Positions 18,329 through 27,573 of a DNA stretch of 64,000 nt are shown here, in pieces. The notes under the pieces were generated by a model. The model was not told where the DNA came from. It was given only the letters and a program-made list of their open reading frames with translations, and ran no database searches. How positions within the stretch are numbered: position 1 is the first letter of the stretch; each line of letters begins with the position of its first letter. The position numbers were made by a program, and so were the translations under genes. Source of the stretch: Mycobacterium angelicum (GTDB lineage Bacteria > Actinomycetota > Actinomycetes > Mycobacteriales > Mycobacteriaceae); NCBI RefSeq assembly GCF_002086155.1, contig NZ_MVHE01000019.1:17041-81040 (forward strand), written 5' to 3'.

Positions 18329-21300
18329 TCAGTCGTCTTCGGCGAGCGCGAAAGTTGCTGCCTGATCGAAGCTCATCGCGTCGCCTTGGCGCCAGGCGGC
18401 GTCGAACTCCTCGGGGCTGAGCTGTTCGCGGGCGCGCCGTTCACATTCGTCGTGCCAGTCGCCTACCTGGGTGAAGATGCCCGTCGAGGCGCCGCACGCG
18501 CGACATACCGCGGCGGCGGCTGCCATCAGGACGACCGCACGGTGCGGGTCGTCGCAGGATCCCGCAACCCAGGCAATCACCGCCAACATGGGCGCACCGG
18601 TCCACGGGTCGTTGATGCGCTGGGTCAATTCAAGACATTGCCTTAGCGGCTGTTGGGCGAGTTGCACCTCACCGCGCCGCCACCGGTTCATCCCGACAAA
18701 CGCCAACGCACGCGACCGTTGCACTGCGTCGCCGACGGCATCGGCGAGGGCGAGCGCCTGTTCGAACCAACTCAGTGCCTGATCGTTGTCGTCGGCTGTT
18801 TGGGCCATCCAGCCCAGCATCATCATCGACAGAACCCGCACCTCGTAGGCGTCGGGTGCATTCAGAGCCTGGTGATAGCAGTCGCGCGCGTGCGCGAGGT
18901 CGCCCCGGAGTATGCACGCGAACCCATCGGCGACGTCGATTCGAGCTCTTATCTTCGGATTGTCCAGCCCTTGAAGCAGGTCGCGTGCCTCGGCCACCCG
19001 GGCCGCGGTCGCGTCCAGGTTGCCTTGTATGGCGGTGATGTGTACCGCTTCGCAGAGCAGGTCGATCCTGGCCGCCGGGGGCTCCTGCGCCGTCGCCGAC
19101 AGCGCCATTTCCACCCAGTGGCGCGCGTCGCTGAGCATTCCGCAAGTGGTCCACATGGGGCGCAGGGCGGCGATCATTGCCACGGTGCTGGCAGGGATTT
19201 CGGACAGGGTGAATCCCAGGGCTTCGCGCAGGTTGGGCATTTCATCGGTGAGGCGGTGATACCACTGGATTTGGTGTGGTCCCCACCATTCGGTGTGGAC
19301 CTGGTTGAGCAGTTGTTCATACCAGGTGGCGTGACGTCGGCGCAGCGCGTGATATTCGGCGTCGGACAGGCGCTCGCGGCCGTATTGGCGCACGGTGTCC
19401 AAGAGCCGGAAGCGCACGGCCGTGTCGTGGTCGATGCGAATCAGGATGGATTTGTCCACCAGCGCACACAATTGATCCAGGCACTGGGTCAGGGTGTCGT
19501 CTGCCGTGCTACCCGGGGCGTCGTCGCCTTCGGTGCTTTCCATGCTGAGGTGGTGGGCGGCGGGTAGGTCGAAGCTGCCGGCGAAGACCGATAGTTGGGC
19601 CCAAAGCTGTTGTTCGGCTTGGCTGCAACGTTCGTAGCTCCAGTCGATGCAGCAGGTCAGGGATTGTTGGCGGGTGGGTGCGCCGCGTCGTCCGCGGTTG
19701 AGCAGGGTGTAGCTGCGTGCGAGGTCGTCTGCGATGTGGTCGAGCGATAGGGCGCGAAGGCGTACGGCGGCCAGTTCGATGGCCAGGGGTACTCCTTCTA
19801 GTTGGGTGCAGATGCGGGCCACGGCGGGGCCGTTGTGGGCGGTTAGGGCGAAGCCGGGGACCGCGGCGCGGGCGCGTTCGACGAACAAGGTGATGGCGTC
19901 GTAGTCGGCCAGCGCGGAGAGGTTGAGGTCGTCGTCGGCGGTGGGGTAGGTCAGCGGGGCCAGGGTCAGTACTGCCTCGCCGGCGATGTTGAGGACTTCG
20001 CGGCTGGTGGTGATGACGTGCAGGGCCGGGCATTCGCGCAGCAGGGTGTCGACGAGTTTTGCCGCATCGTCGATGAGGTGTTCGCAGGTGTCGAGCACCA
20101 GCAGTGCGTGGCGGGGCTGCAGGAATTGCCGGAGCACCTCAGCCATCGGCCGCCCGGAGTGATCGCGCAGCCCCAGGGCGGTGGCGACGGTTTCGGCGAG
20201 GAGGTCCCCGGCGTGCAGATCGCCCAGTTCCACCAGCCAGACGCCGTCGTCAAAGTGGGTGCCCAGTTCGGTGGCGGCGTGGGTGGCCAGGGTGGTTTTG
20301 CCGACACCGCCGATTCCGGTCAGGGTGACCAGCCGTGACTGCTCGAGCAGCTCGCGCAGTTGGGTCAACTCGCCGTGGCGGCCGACCACTCCGGCGGGCA
20401 GGGTCGGGACCCGCCGCGTGCTGGCCGCGCGCGCGGGCGCCGGGCGGGTGCCGGGTGGGGAGGTGTCGTCGCTGCTGTGCAGGGCCATCTCGTCAACCGC
20501 GAGGCCGCGCTGGCGCTGGATTTGTTGCAGCGCTTGGCCTAGTTCCAGTGCCGAGGGGCGGTCGGTGGGTTCGCGGGCCATGGCGTGTTCGACGACGGCG
20601 GCTAGGTCGGTGGGGATGTCGTGTTCGTTGAGTTCGGCCAGTGGTTGGCTGCTGATGCGGATGAATTGGGCGATCATCTGTTCGCCGGCGCGGCGCTGGA
20701 AGGGGGCATGACCGGTCAGGGCGGGGAACAAGGTGGCGCCCAGGCTATAGACGTCTGAAGCCGCGGTGGGGGATTGGCCGGTGAGGATTTCGGGGGCGGT
20801 GAACGCCGGGGAGCCGGCCAGCGCGCCGGTCTCGGTGCGCAGGCCCGTTGCGGTGCGCGCGATGCCGAAGTCCCCTAATGCGGGTTCTCCGTAATCGGTG
20901 AGCAAGATGTTGGCCGGCTTGATATCGCGGTGCACGATGGCCACCCGGTGTGCTGATTCCACGGCGCCGGCAATCTTGACCCCGACCCGCAATACTTCTT
21001 CGAATCCCAGCACGCCCAGGCGGGCGATACGGCCCTGCCAAGCACCTTGCCCGCAGTAGGGCATCACCAAAAACAAACGGCCGCTGGCGGTTTGGCCGAC
21101 CTGTAGCACCGTCACGATACTGGGATGGCCGGTCAGCCGGGCCATTGCCTGCTGCTCACGAACAAAGCGGGCCCGATCATCGGCAAACTGAGCGGTCAGT
21201 ACCTTGACCGCGACCACCCGCGCTAAAGCCTGCTGCACACAGCGATACACCACCCCAAGCCCGCCCTGGCCAACCTGCACCGCCTCGCTGAACCCCGCCG

Positions 21301-21391
21301 CAGCCAACTCCGCCACCACATCATCCGAGGGTGCTGTCTCTTGACCGGCCTGCGTACCAAGCGGTTCCCCAGACACCATAAGAACTCCCAT
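18329..21391 (-). CDS. Ser/Thr protein kinase fused to STAND-type ATPase and TPR-like sensor (copy 1)
   Basis: 1,020 residues. The cytosolic kinase domain (~37-300) has an intact glycine loop (GQGGLGVVY), Lys63, HRDIKPAN (Asp156), DFG (Asp174) and APE. A Pro/Arg linker follows, then a predicted signal-transduction ATPase (~335-740) with Walker A GIGGVGKTT (Lys365), Walker B LLVLD and a GLPL-like EGVPLAIELA. The C-terminal helical TPR-like region (~740-1020) contains repeats such as DQALSWFEQALALADAVGD. Mycobacterial relatives are PknK and LuxR/AAA regulators, but no LuxR-type DNA-binding domain is seen. No transmembrane segment is apparent. The ATG at 21391 could be replaced by ATG 21379, which has GGAG 5 nt upstream. 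It is nearly identical to the next gene except for the sensor region. Likely partner: the FHA domain of the adjacent EmbR-like protein. Confidence 0.88.
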   Translation of the reverse strand: MGVLMVSGEPLGTQAGQETAPSDDVVAELAAAGFSEAVQVGQGGLGVVYRCVQQALARVVAVKVLTAQFADDRARFVREQQAMARLTGHPSIVTVLQVGQTASGRLFLVMPYCGQGAWQGRIARLGVLGFEEVLRVGVKIAGAVESAHRVAIVHRDIKPANILLTDYGEPALGDFGIARTATGLRTETGALAGSPAFTAPEILTGQSPTAASDVYSLGATLFPALTGHAPFQRRAGEQMIAQFIRISSQPLAELNEHDIPTDLAAVVEHAMAREPTDRPSALELGQALQQIQRQRGLAVDEMALHSSDDTSPPGTRPAPARAASTRRVPTLPAGVVGRHGELTQLRELLEQSRLVTLTGIGGVGKTTLATHAATELGTHFDDGVWLVELGDLHAGDLLAETVATALGLRDHSGRPMAEVLRQFLQPRHALLVLDTCEHLIDDAAKLVDTLLRECPALHVITTSREVLNIAGEAVLTLAPLTYPTADDDLNLSALADYDAITLFVERARAAVPGFALTAHNGPAVARICTQLEGVPLAIELAAVRLRALSLDHIADDLARSYTLLNRGRRGAPTRQQSLTCCIDWSYERCSQAEQQLWAQLSVFAGSFDLPAAHHLSMESTEGDDAPGSTADDTLTQCLDQLCALVDKSILIRIDHDTAVRFRLLDTVRQYGRERLSDAEYHALRRRHATWYEQLLNQVHTEWWGPHQIQWYHRLTDEMPNLREALGFTLSEIPASTVAMIAALRPMWTTCGMLSDARHWVEMALSATAQEPPAARIDLLCEAVHITAIQGNLDATAARVAEARDLLQGLDNPKIRARIDVADGFACILRGDLAHARDCYHQALNAPDAYEVRVLSMMMLGWMAQTADDNDQALSWFEQALALADAVGDAVQRSRALAFVGMNRWRRGEVQLAQQPLRQCLELTQRINDPWTGAPMLAVIAWVAGSCDDPHRAVVLMAAAAAVCRACGASTGIFTQVGDWHDECERRAREQLSPEEFDAAWRQGDAMSFDQAATFALAEDD

Positions 21392-21470
21392 GATCCAGCC
21401 CAGGGCGCATTAGCCAGCGTGCCGATTGCACACAGTACGGCAGTACTCGCATACAGCACAGCGGAATTGG
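19151..21470 (-). repeat. Recent tandem duplication, copy 1 (promoter, kinase and ATPase part)
   Basis: This segment matches 22374-24697 at an offset of about 3,223 bp with very few differences. Exceptions are a short divergent stretch at the extreme N-terminus and another near the APG.TADD/APGTSADD residues. The match includes the upstream GTACTG repeat region and ends abruptly at ~21470. The remaining 3' ~820 bp of the genes (TPR-like part) are clearly diverged. Confidence 0.93.
21434..21460 (-). promoter_or_regulatory. GTACTG repeat element upstream of kinase copy 1
   Basis: Minus-strand direct repeats GTACTG at 21445 and 21438, with a third degenerate unit near 21458. They lie about 45-70 bp upstream of the kinase start. 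The same arrangement, with all three units intact, precedes copy 2, so the element moved with the duplication. Function is inferred only from position and repetition. Confidence 0.3.
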
Positions 21471-21521
21471 AGTTGCCGGCCCGGTGTCGGTGCCGCCGAC
21501 ACGGACGTGACGCACCCTTTG

Positions 21522-24500
21522 TTACGAAAGGGATTGCGCGCCACTACGATTCTGCTCGTCTTCGGCCAGCGCAAAGGCTGTGGCCTGGTCGAAGGTCATT
21601 GCGTCGCCTTGGCGCCAAGCGGCATCGAATTGCGCGGGGGTCAGCTGCTGGCGGGCGCGGCGCTCGAATTTCTCGTGGGACCCGCCTGCCTGGGTGAAGA
21701 CACCCGTCGAGGCGCCGCACGCGCGAGATACCGCGCCGGCGGCTGCCATCAACACGACCGCACGATGCGGATCGTCCTGGGATCCCGCGACCCACGCCAA
21801 GGCATCGAGGAGTACCACGCTGTCCCACGGGTTGTTGATGAGTTGCGTCAATCGAAGACATTGCCGCAGTGGTGCTTCGGCGAGCTGCACCTCGCCCCGG
21901 CGCCACTGGTTGAACCCGACAAACGCCAACAGGCGCGACCGTTGCACGGAGTCGCCGACGGCATCGGCAAGGGCCAGCGCTTTTTCGAACCAGTCCAGTG
22001 CTTCGTCGTTGTCTTCCAATGTCTGGGCCATCCAGCCCAGCATCATCATCGACTGAACCCGCACCTCGAAGGCGTCGGTTGCATCCAGAGCCCAGTGATA
22101 GCAGTCGGCCGCGCGGTCAAGGTCGCCCCGGAGCATGCCGGCGTACCCATCGGCGACGTCGGTTCGAGCTCGTGCTTTCGGGTTGTCTGTCCCTTGAAGC
22201 AGGTTGCGTGCTTCAGCTACCCGGGCCTCGGTCGCGGCCATGTCCCCTTGTATGGCGGTGAGCCACGCCGCGTCGCAGAGCAGGCTGATCCGGGGCGCCG
22301 GGGGATTCTGCGGTGTCGCCGACAGTGTCTTTTCCACCCAGTGGCGCCCGTCTCTGAGCATTCCGGAGGTGGACCACATGGGGCGCAGGGCGGCGATCAT
22401 TGCCACGGTGCTGGCAGGGGATTCGGACAGGGTGAATCCCAGGGCTTCGCGCAGGTTGGGCATTTCATCGGTGAGGCGGTGATACCACTGGATTTGGTGT
22501 GGTCCCCACCATTCGGTGTGGACCTGGTTGAGCAGTTGTTCATACCAGGTGGCGTGACGGCGGCGCAGCGCGTGATATTCGGCGTCGGACAGGCGCTCGC
22601 GGCCGTATTGGCGCACGGTGTCCAAGAGCCGGAAGCGCACGGTGGCGTTGTGGTCGATGCGAATCAGGATGGATTTGTCCACCAGCGCACACAATTGATC
22701 CAGGCACTGGCTCATGGTGTCGTCTGCCGAGGTCCCCGGGGCGTCGTCGCCTTCGGTGCTTTCCATGCTGAGGTGGTGGGCAGCGGGTAGGTCGAAGCTG
22801 CCGGCGAAGACCGATAGTTGGGCCCAAAGCTGTTGTTCGGCTTGGCTGCAACGTTCGTAGCTCCAGTCGATGCAGCAGGTCAGGGATTGTTGGCGGGTGG
22901 GTGCGCCGCGTCGTCCGCGGTTGAGCAGGGTGTAGCTGCGTGCGAGGTCGTCTGCGATGTGGTCGAGCGATAGGGCGCGAAGGCGTACGGCGGCCAGTTC
23001 GATGGCCAGGGGTACTCCTTCTAGTTGGGTGCAGATGCGGGCCACGGCGGGGCCGTTGTGGGCGGTTAGGGCGAAGCCGGGGACCGCGGCGCGGGCGCGT
23101 TCGACGAACAAGGTGATGGCGTCGTAGTCGGCCAGCGCGGAGAGGTTGAGGTCGTCGTCGGCGGTGGGGTAGGTCAGCGGGGCCAGGGTCAGTACTGCCT
23201 CGCCGGCGATGTTGAGGACTTCGCGGCTGGTGGTGATGACGTGCAGGGCCGGGCATTCGCGCAGCAGGGTGTCGACGAGTTTTGCCGCATCGTCGATGAG
23301 GTGTTCGCAGGTGTCGAGCACCAGCAGTGCGTGGCGGGGCTGCAGGAATTGCCGGAGCACCTCAGCCATCGGCCGCCCGGAGTGATCGCGCAGCCCCAGG
23401 GCGGTGGCGACGGTTTCGGCGAGGAGGTCCCCGGCGTGCAGATCGCCCAGTTCCACCAGCCAGACGCCGTCGTCAAAGTGGGTGCCCAGTTCGGTGGCGG
23501 CGTGGGTGGCCAGGGTGGTTTTGCCGACACCGCCGATTCCGGTCAGGGTGACCAGCCGTGACTGCTCGAGCAGCTCGCGCAGTTGGGTCAACTCGCCGTG
23601 GCGGCCGACCACTCCGGCGGGCAGGGTCGGGACCCGCCGCGTGCTGGCCGCGCGCGCGGGCGCCGGGCGGGTGCCGGGTGGGGAGGTGTCGTCGCTGCTG
23701 TGCAGGGCCATCTCGTCAACCGCGAGGCCGCGCTGGCGCTGGATTTGTTGCAGCGCTTGGCCTAGTTCCAGTGCCGAGGGGCGGTCGGTGGGTTCGCGGG
23801 CCATGGCGTGTTCGACGACGGCGGCTAGGTCGGTGGGGATGTCGTGTTCGTTGAGTTCGGCCAGTGGTTGGCTGCTGATGCGGATGAATTGGGCGATCAT
23901 CTGTTCGCCGGCGCGGCGCTGGAAGGGGGCATGACCGGTCAGGGCGGTGAACAAGGTGGCGCCCAGGCTATAGACGTCTGAAGCCGCGGTGGGGGATTGG
24001 CCGGTGAGGATTTCGGGGGCGGTGAACGCCGGGGAGCCGGCCAGCGCGCCGGTCTCGGTGCGCAGGCCCGTTGCGGTGCGCGCGATGCCGAAGTCCCCTA
24101 ATGCGGGTTCTCCGTAATCGGTGAGCAAGATGTTGGCCGGCTTGATATCGCGGTGCACGATGGCCACCCGGTGTGCTGATTCCACGGCACCGGCAATCTT
24201 GACCCCGACCCGCAATACTTCTTCGAATCCCAGCACGCCCAGGCGGGCGATACGGCCCTGCCAAGCACCTTGCCCGCAGTAGGGCATCACCAAAAACAAA
24301 CGGCCGCTGGCGGTTTGGCCGACCTGTAGCACCGTCACGATATTGGGATGGCCGGTCAGCCGGGCCATTGCCTGCTGCTCACGAACAAAGCGGGCCCGAT
24401 CATCGGCAAACTGAGCGGTCAGTACCTTGACCGCGACCACCCGCGCTAAAGCCTGCTGCACACAGCGATACACCACCCCAAGCCCGCCCTGGCCAACCTG

Positions 24501-24611
24501 CACCGCCTCGCTGAACCCCGCCGCAGCCAACTCCGACACCACATCCGACGGTGTTGTTGTCCCCCGACCAATCTGGGTACCGAGCGTGGCAAACACCATA
24601 AGAACTCCCAT
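21522..24611 (-). CDS. Ser/Thr protein kinase fused to STAND-type ATPase and TPR-like sensor (copy 2)
   Basis: 1,029 residues with the same layout as its downstream neighbour: kinase with GQGGLGVVY, HRDIKPAN and DFG; ATPase with GIGGVGKTT; C-terminal helical repeats. The first ~700 residues are almost identical to copy 1; one difference is LFTALTG here against LFPALTG. The C-terminal ~280 residues share only the framework and this copy ends nine residues later (..EQNRSGAQSLS). That pattern suggests a conserved output with a changing input domain. It has its own copy of the upstream region, so it is probably transcribed separately. As in copy 1, ATG 24599 (four codons in) has the better ribosome site. 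Confidence 0.88.
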   Translation of the reverse strand: MGVLMVFATLGTQIGRGTTTPSDVVSELAAAGFSEAVQVGQGGLGVVYRCVQQALARVVAVKVLTAQFADDRARFVREQQAMARLTGHPNIVTVLQVGQTASGRLFLVMPYCGQGAWQGRIARLGVLGFEEVLRVGVKIAGAVESAHRVAIVHRDIKPANILLTDYGEPALGDFGIARTATGLRTETGALAGSPAFTAPEILTGQSPTAASDVYSLGATLFTALTGHAPFQRRAGEQMIAQFIRISSQPLAELNEHDIPTDLAAVVEHAMAREPTDRPSALELGQALQQIQRQRGLAVDEMALHSSDDTSPPGTRPAPARAASTRRVPTLPAGVVGRHGELTQLRELLEQSRLVTLTGIGGVGKTTLATHAATELGTHFDDGVWLVELGDLHAGDLLAETVATALGLRDHSGRPMAEVLRQFLQPRHALLVLDTCEHLIDDAAKLVDTLLRECPALHVITTSREVLNIAGEAVLTLAPLTYPTADDDLNLSALADYDAITLFVERARAAVPGFALTAHNGPAVARICTQLEGVPLAIELAAVRLRALSLDHIADDLARSYTLLNRGRRGAPTRQQSLTCCIDWSYERCSQAEQQLWAQLSVFAGSFDLPAAHHLSMESTEGDDAPGTSADDTMSQCLDQLCALVDKSILIRIDHNATVRFRLLDTVRQYGRERLSDAEYHALRRRHATWYEQLLNQVHTEWWGPHQIQWYHRLTDEMPNLREALGFTLSESPASTVAMIAALRPMWSTSGMLRDGRHWVEKTLSATPQNPPAPRISLLCDAAWLTAIQGDMAATEARVAEARNLLQGTDNPKARARTDVADGYAGMLRGDLDRAADCYHWALDATDAFEVRVQSMMMLGWMAQTLEDNDEALDWFEKALALADAVGDSVQRSRLLAFVGFNQWRRGEVQLAEAPLRQCLRLTQLINNPWDSVVLLDALAWVAGSQDDPHRAVVLMAAAGAVSRACGASTGVFTQAGGSHEKFERRARQQLTPAQFDAAWRQGDAMTFDQATAFALAEDEQNRSGAQSLS

Positions 24612-24697
24612 GATCCAGCCCAGGGCGCATTAGCCAGCAACATGCCGATTGCACACAGTACGGCAGTACTCGCATACAGTACAGCGGTATTGGAATT
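22374..24697 (-). repeat. Recent tandem duplication, copy 2
   Basis: Partner of 19151-21470. Homology extends upstream through the GTACTG repeats to about 24697 and then stops, marking one edge of the duplicated unit. The next gene upstream lacks the 3' end its relatives have and stops at 24775, close to this edge. Confidence 0.93.
24656..24682 (-). promoter_or_regulatory. GTACTG(T/C) triple repeat upstream of kinase copy 2
   Basis: Three minus-strand heptamers, GTACTGT, GTACTGC and GTACTGT, begin at 24682, 24669 and 24662 (spacings 13 and 7). They are 45-70 bp before the start codon. Two units form the near-palindrome AGTACTGCCGTACT. A plausible regulator site, conserved in the duplication; the binding protein is unknown. 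Confidence 0.33.
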
Positions 24698-24774
24698 GAG
24701 GCTTGCGCTGCGCGCTGCTCGGTTCCAGGGATGAGGACTTGCGAGCCCGTGCGGCGGCGCCGTCGACGCGGCCA

Positions 24775-27222
24775 TTAGCCGGCGTGCAGATCCGCCTCGG
24801 CAACATCAGACATCGTTCGCGCGATGCCGTCGTTCCCCTCGACAAACTGGAATAGGTTGCGCGCGTCCGCCAGCCAGTCCATTGCCATCGCGGTGTCTCC
24901 GCTCTGGAAGGCGAGGTGCGCGGCGGTGAACAGTGCCCGGATGCGCTGCACGCTGGGTTTGGGGGAGGTGGCCGCCAGGGCACGATTCGCCCATTGGCTG
25001 CCCTCGGCCACCATCGCCTGCTGGATCCAGAACCGGCGTATGGCGGCGGCCATCTCTACCGCCATCTCCGGGCAATCGGTCAGGCTGAACTGCAGTGCTT
25101 CCCGGATGTTGGGCAGTTCGCGGGTGAGGCGCAGGATCCAGTGAAGTTGTTGGGGGCCAAACCATTGCTCCTCGGCTTCGGAGAGCACCTGGTGATACCA
25201 CGTGGCGTGGCGTCGAGCCAGTCGCGTGCGCTCGTCGCCGGCGATGTGCCCAAGTCCGTAGTCGCGCAGTGTTTCCAATAGCCGATAGCACACGATGCCG
25301 TCATTTTCGGTGCGTATCAGGATTGATTTGTCGACCAATGTAGAAAGCAGGTCAAGGAATTCGCTGGCGGGCAGGTCCGCGCCACTGACATATTGGGCGG
25401 CCGGCAGGTCGAAGTTGCCGGCGAATAGCGATAGTCGCGCCCATACTCGTTGCTCGTCTTGGGTGCACAGGTCGTAGCTCCGTTCGATGCAGCACGCCAG
25501 GGACCGCTGATCGGGGGCGCTGCCGACGCTCAACAATGCATACCCGTCGCGCAGTTCATCTGCGATCTGCTCTACCGACATGGCTGGAAGCCGTGCAGCC
25601 GCCAGCTCGATGCCCAACGGCAGCCCGTCCAGGCGGGCGCAGATGCCCGCTACCGCGGCGGCATTGTGCTCGGTGAGCGCAAACTCCGGCACCGCGGCGC
25701 GGGCGCACTGAACAAACAACCTGACCGCGTCGTAGCCGGCCAGGTCCCCCAGGCCGGGCTCATCGTGAGTGCTGGGGCCATCAAGCGGAGAGAGCGCCAG
25801 CACCGCCTCACCACCGACCGCCAGTACCTCGCGGCTGGTTGCCACGATGTGCAGCCGTGGGCAGTGCCGCAACAAGGTGTCGACCAGGTTGGCTGCCTCA
25901 TTGACGACCTGTTCACAGTTGTCCACGAGGATCAGCGCCCATCGCCGGTCGAGAACCTCGATCAGCGTCTCGATCGGCGCCCGGGCCGGCTGATTGGGCA
26001 CCCCCAACGTTGCGGCTACCAGGTCGGCCAGCTGCGACCCGTCGCGCACGTCGCCCAAATCCACCCGCCACACCGCATCGGGGTGGTCGGCACTCAGCTG
26101 GTGTGCGGCATGCCTGGCCAGGCTGGTCTTGCCGACCCCGCCGGTGCCGGTAACCGTCACCAAACGGGAGCACTCCAACAACTCGTGCAGCCGTGCCAGC
26201 TCAGCCGCACGGCCCACCATTGCGTTCGGCGGCGATGGCAACCTGTCATCCGTTCCCCGCCTGGGCCCCGATGGGCGCGAAATGCGCGCATGTGACCTGT
26301 CGCTGCCCTCACGGTCGTACAGGACCATGTCGTCGACGTTCAGGCCGTGCCGGGCCTGGAGCTGCTGCAGTTGTTGGCCTAATTCGAGGGCCGACGGCCG
26401 GTTGTTGGGGTCATGGGCCATTGCCTGCTCGATAATCGCGGCAAAGTCGGCGGGGATGCCGTGCTCACGCAGATCGGGCAGGTGTTGGCTGGCGATGCGG
26501 ACGAACTGCGCCATCAACTGCTCGCCGTTACGCCGTTCAAAGGCCGCGTGACCTGTTAACCCGGTGAAGAGGCTCGCTCCGAGACCGTAAACATCCGAAG
26601 CCTCGCTGGGCGCTGCATCGCCGAATAGCTCGGGGGCGGTAAAGGCCGGCGACCCCTGGAATACACCGGTAGCCGTTTTGAACCCCGACTTGGTGCGGGC
26701 GATTCCGAAATCACTCAGGGCCGGCTGACCGTAATCCGTAGAAAGAATGTTTGCCGGCTTGACGTCGCGGTGAATGATTCCCGCCCGGTGCGCGCACTCC
26801 AGCGCTCCGGCGATCTTGACGCCTACTCGCGATACTTCCTCGATATCCAGCGTCCCCACCCGGGCAATCCGCTCCTGCCAGCACCCCGACCCGCAATACG
26901 GCATCACCAGGAACGGATTGCCGCTGGCCGTTTGGCCCACCTGCAATACCGCCATGATGTTGGGATGGGCCGTTAGGGTCGCCATCGCCTGCTGTTCGCG
27001 GGCGAACCGCGCTTGATCCTCTTGACATACAACGGTCAGAACCTTGACGGCTACGACCCGATCCAACGCCACCTGAATGCAGCGGTAGACGGTGCCGAAC
27101 CCACCCCGGCCAACCTCGACCGCACCGTCGAACCCCGCCGCGGCCAACTCGGCGGCGACGCCGAAGCCACCGGCGCCCTGACCCGCAGATTCATGTTGCG
27201 TATCAGCGAGGTTCGGATCCAT
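24775..27222 (-). CDS. Ser/Thr protein kinase-STAND ATPase, third paralogue, shortened C-terminus
   Basis: 815 residues from ATG 27222, a start that gives an N-terminus matching its paralogues; an in-frame ATG at 27309 would add 29 residues. The kinase is intact (GRGGFGTVY, AVKVL, HRDVKPAN, DFG, APE), as is the ATPase (GTGGVGKTSLA, ALILVDN, DGLPLGIELAA). Sequence is clearly diverged from the two near-identical downstream copies, so this is an older paralogue. The TPR-like region stops early (..MSDVAEADLHAG) at the point where the others continue with DVADG. for some 160 residues, and no continuation is found in other frames downstream. It probably lost its 3' end at the duplication junction. 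It may still be functional as a kinase. Confidence 0.82.
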   Translation of the reverse strand: MDPNLADTQHESAGQGAGGFGVAAELAAAGFDGAVEVGRGGFGTVYRCIQVALDRVVAVKVLTVVCQEDQARFAREQQAMATLTAHPNIMAVLQVGQTASGNPFLVMPYCGSGCWQERIARVGTLDIEEVSRVGVKIAGALECAHRAGIIHRDVKPANILSTDYGQPALSDFGIARTKSGFKTATGVFQGSPAFTAPELFGDAAPSEASDVYGLGASLFTGLTGHAAFERRNGEQLMAQFVRIASQHLPDLREHGIPADFAAIIEQAMAHDPNNRPSALELGQQLQQLQARHGLNVDDMVLYDREGSDRSHARISRPSGPRRGTDDRLPSPPNAMVGRAAELARLHELLECSRLVTVTGTGGVGKTSLARHAAHQLSADHPDAVWRVDLGDVRDGSQLADLVAATLGVPNQPARAPIETLIEVLDRRWALILVDNCEQVVNEAANLVDTLLRHCPRLHIVATSREVLAVGGEAVLALSPLDGPSTHDEPGLGDLAGYDAVRLFVQCARAAVPEFALTEHNAAAVAGICARLDGLPLGIELAAARLPAMSVEQIADELRDGYALLSVGSAPDQRSLACCIERSYDLCTQDEQRVWARLSLFAGNFDLPAAQYVSGADLPASEFLDLLSTLVDKSILIRTENDGIVCYRLLETLRDYGLGHIAGDERTRLARRHATWYHQVLSEAEEQWFGPQQLHWILRLTRELPNIREALQFSLTDCPEMAVEMAAAIRRFWIQQAMVAEGSQWANRALAATSPKPSVQRIRALFTAAHLAFQSGDTAMAMDWLADARNLFQFVEGNDGIARTMSDVAEADLHAG

Positions 27223-27573
27223 CCACCAACCCCGAGATCCAACCAACTCGTCGAGCGCAGCGCGGAATAGCTCGACAAGCCGAGGAATATAGGCGCACCA
27301 CATCGGCATATTACTGCTTTATGGGTCGGCATTGTAATTGCATATTTCTGCGAATTCAGGATCGCGCGAGAAGGCGTTACCTGCGTCAGTGACGACCTCG
27401 CCCGGGCTCGATAGCGCCACCGCGGGTGCTCGGCAGATTCAACCCTGGCCAGCATCCGCCGACCCAAAGGTCAATGTCGGGCCTGATACGGATGTGACAC
27501 AAGATAACTTATGGGGCTAATGTTACGGCGCGCCTCCTCGCCCTGACCGTGGTTCACCGACAGAATCGCCCCC
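27223..27573. other. Divergent intergenic region between kinase 3 and steA
   Basis: 351 bp (264 bp if the kinase starts at 27309). It must hold promoters in both directions. An AT-rich stretch around 27500-27525 (ATAACTTATGG, TAATGTTA) is a likely -10 area for steA. It is also the junction between accessory DNA and the conserved steA-xerD backbone. M. tuberculosis has recN directly before steA; it is absent here. Confidence 0.45.

Noticed and set aside
21426..22790. 454-codon plus-strand frame opposite kinase copy 2, with a 304-codon counterpart opposite copy 1
   Set aside because: Similarity between them follows from the DNA duplication; it is the complement of TPR/ATPase coding sequence.
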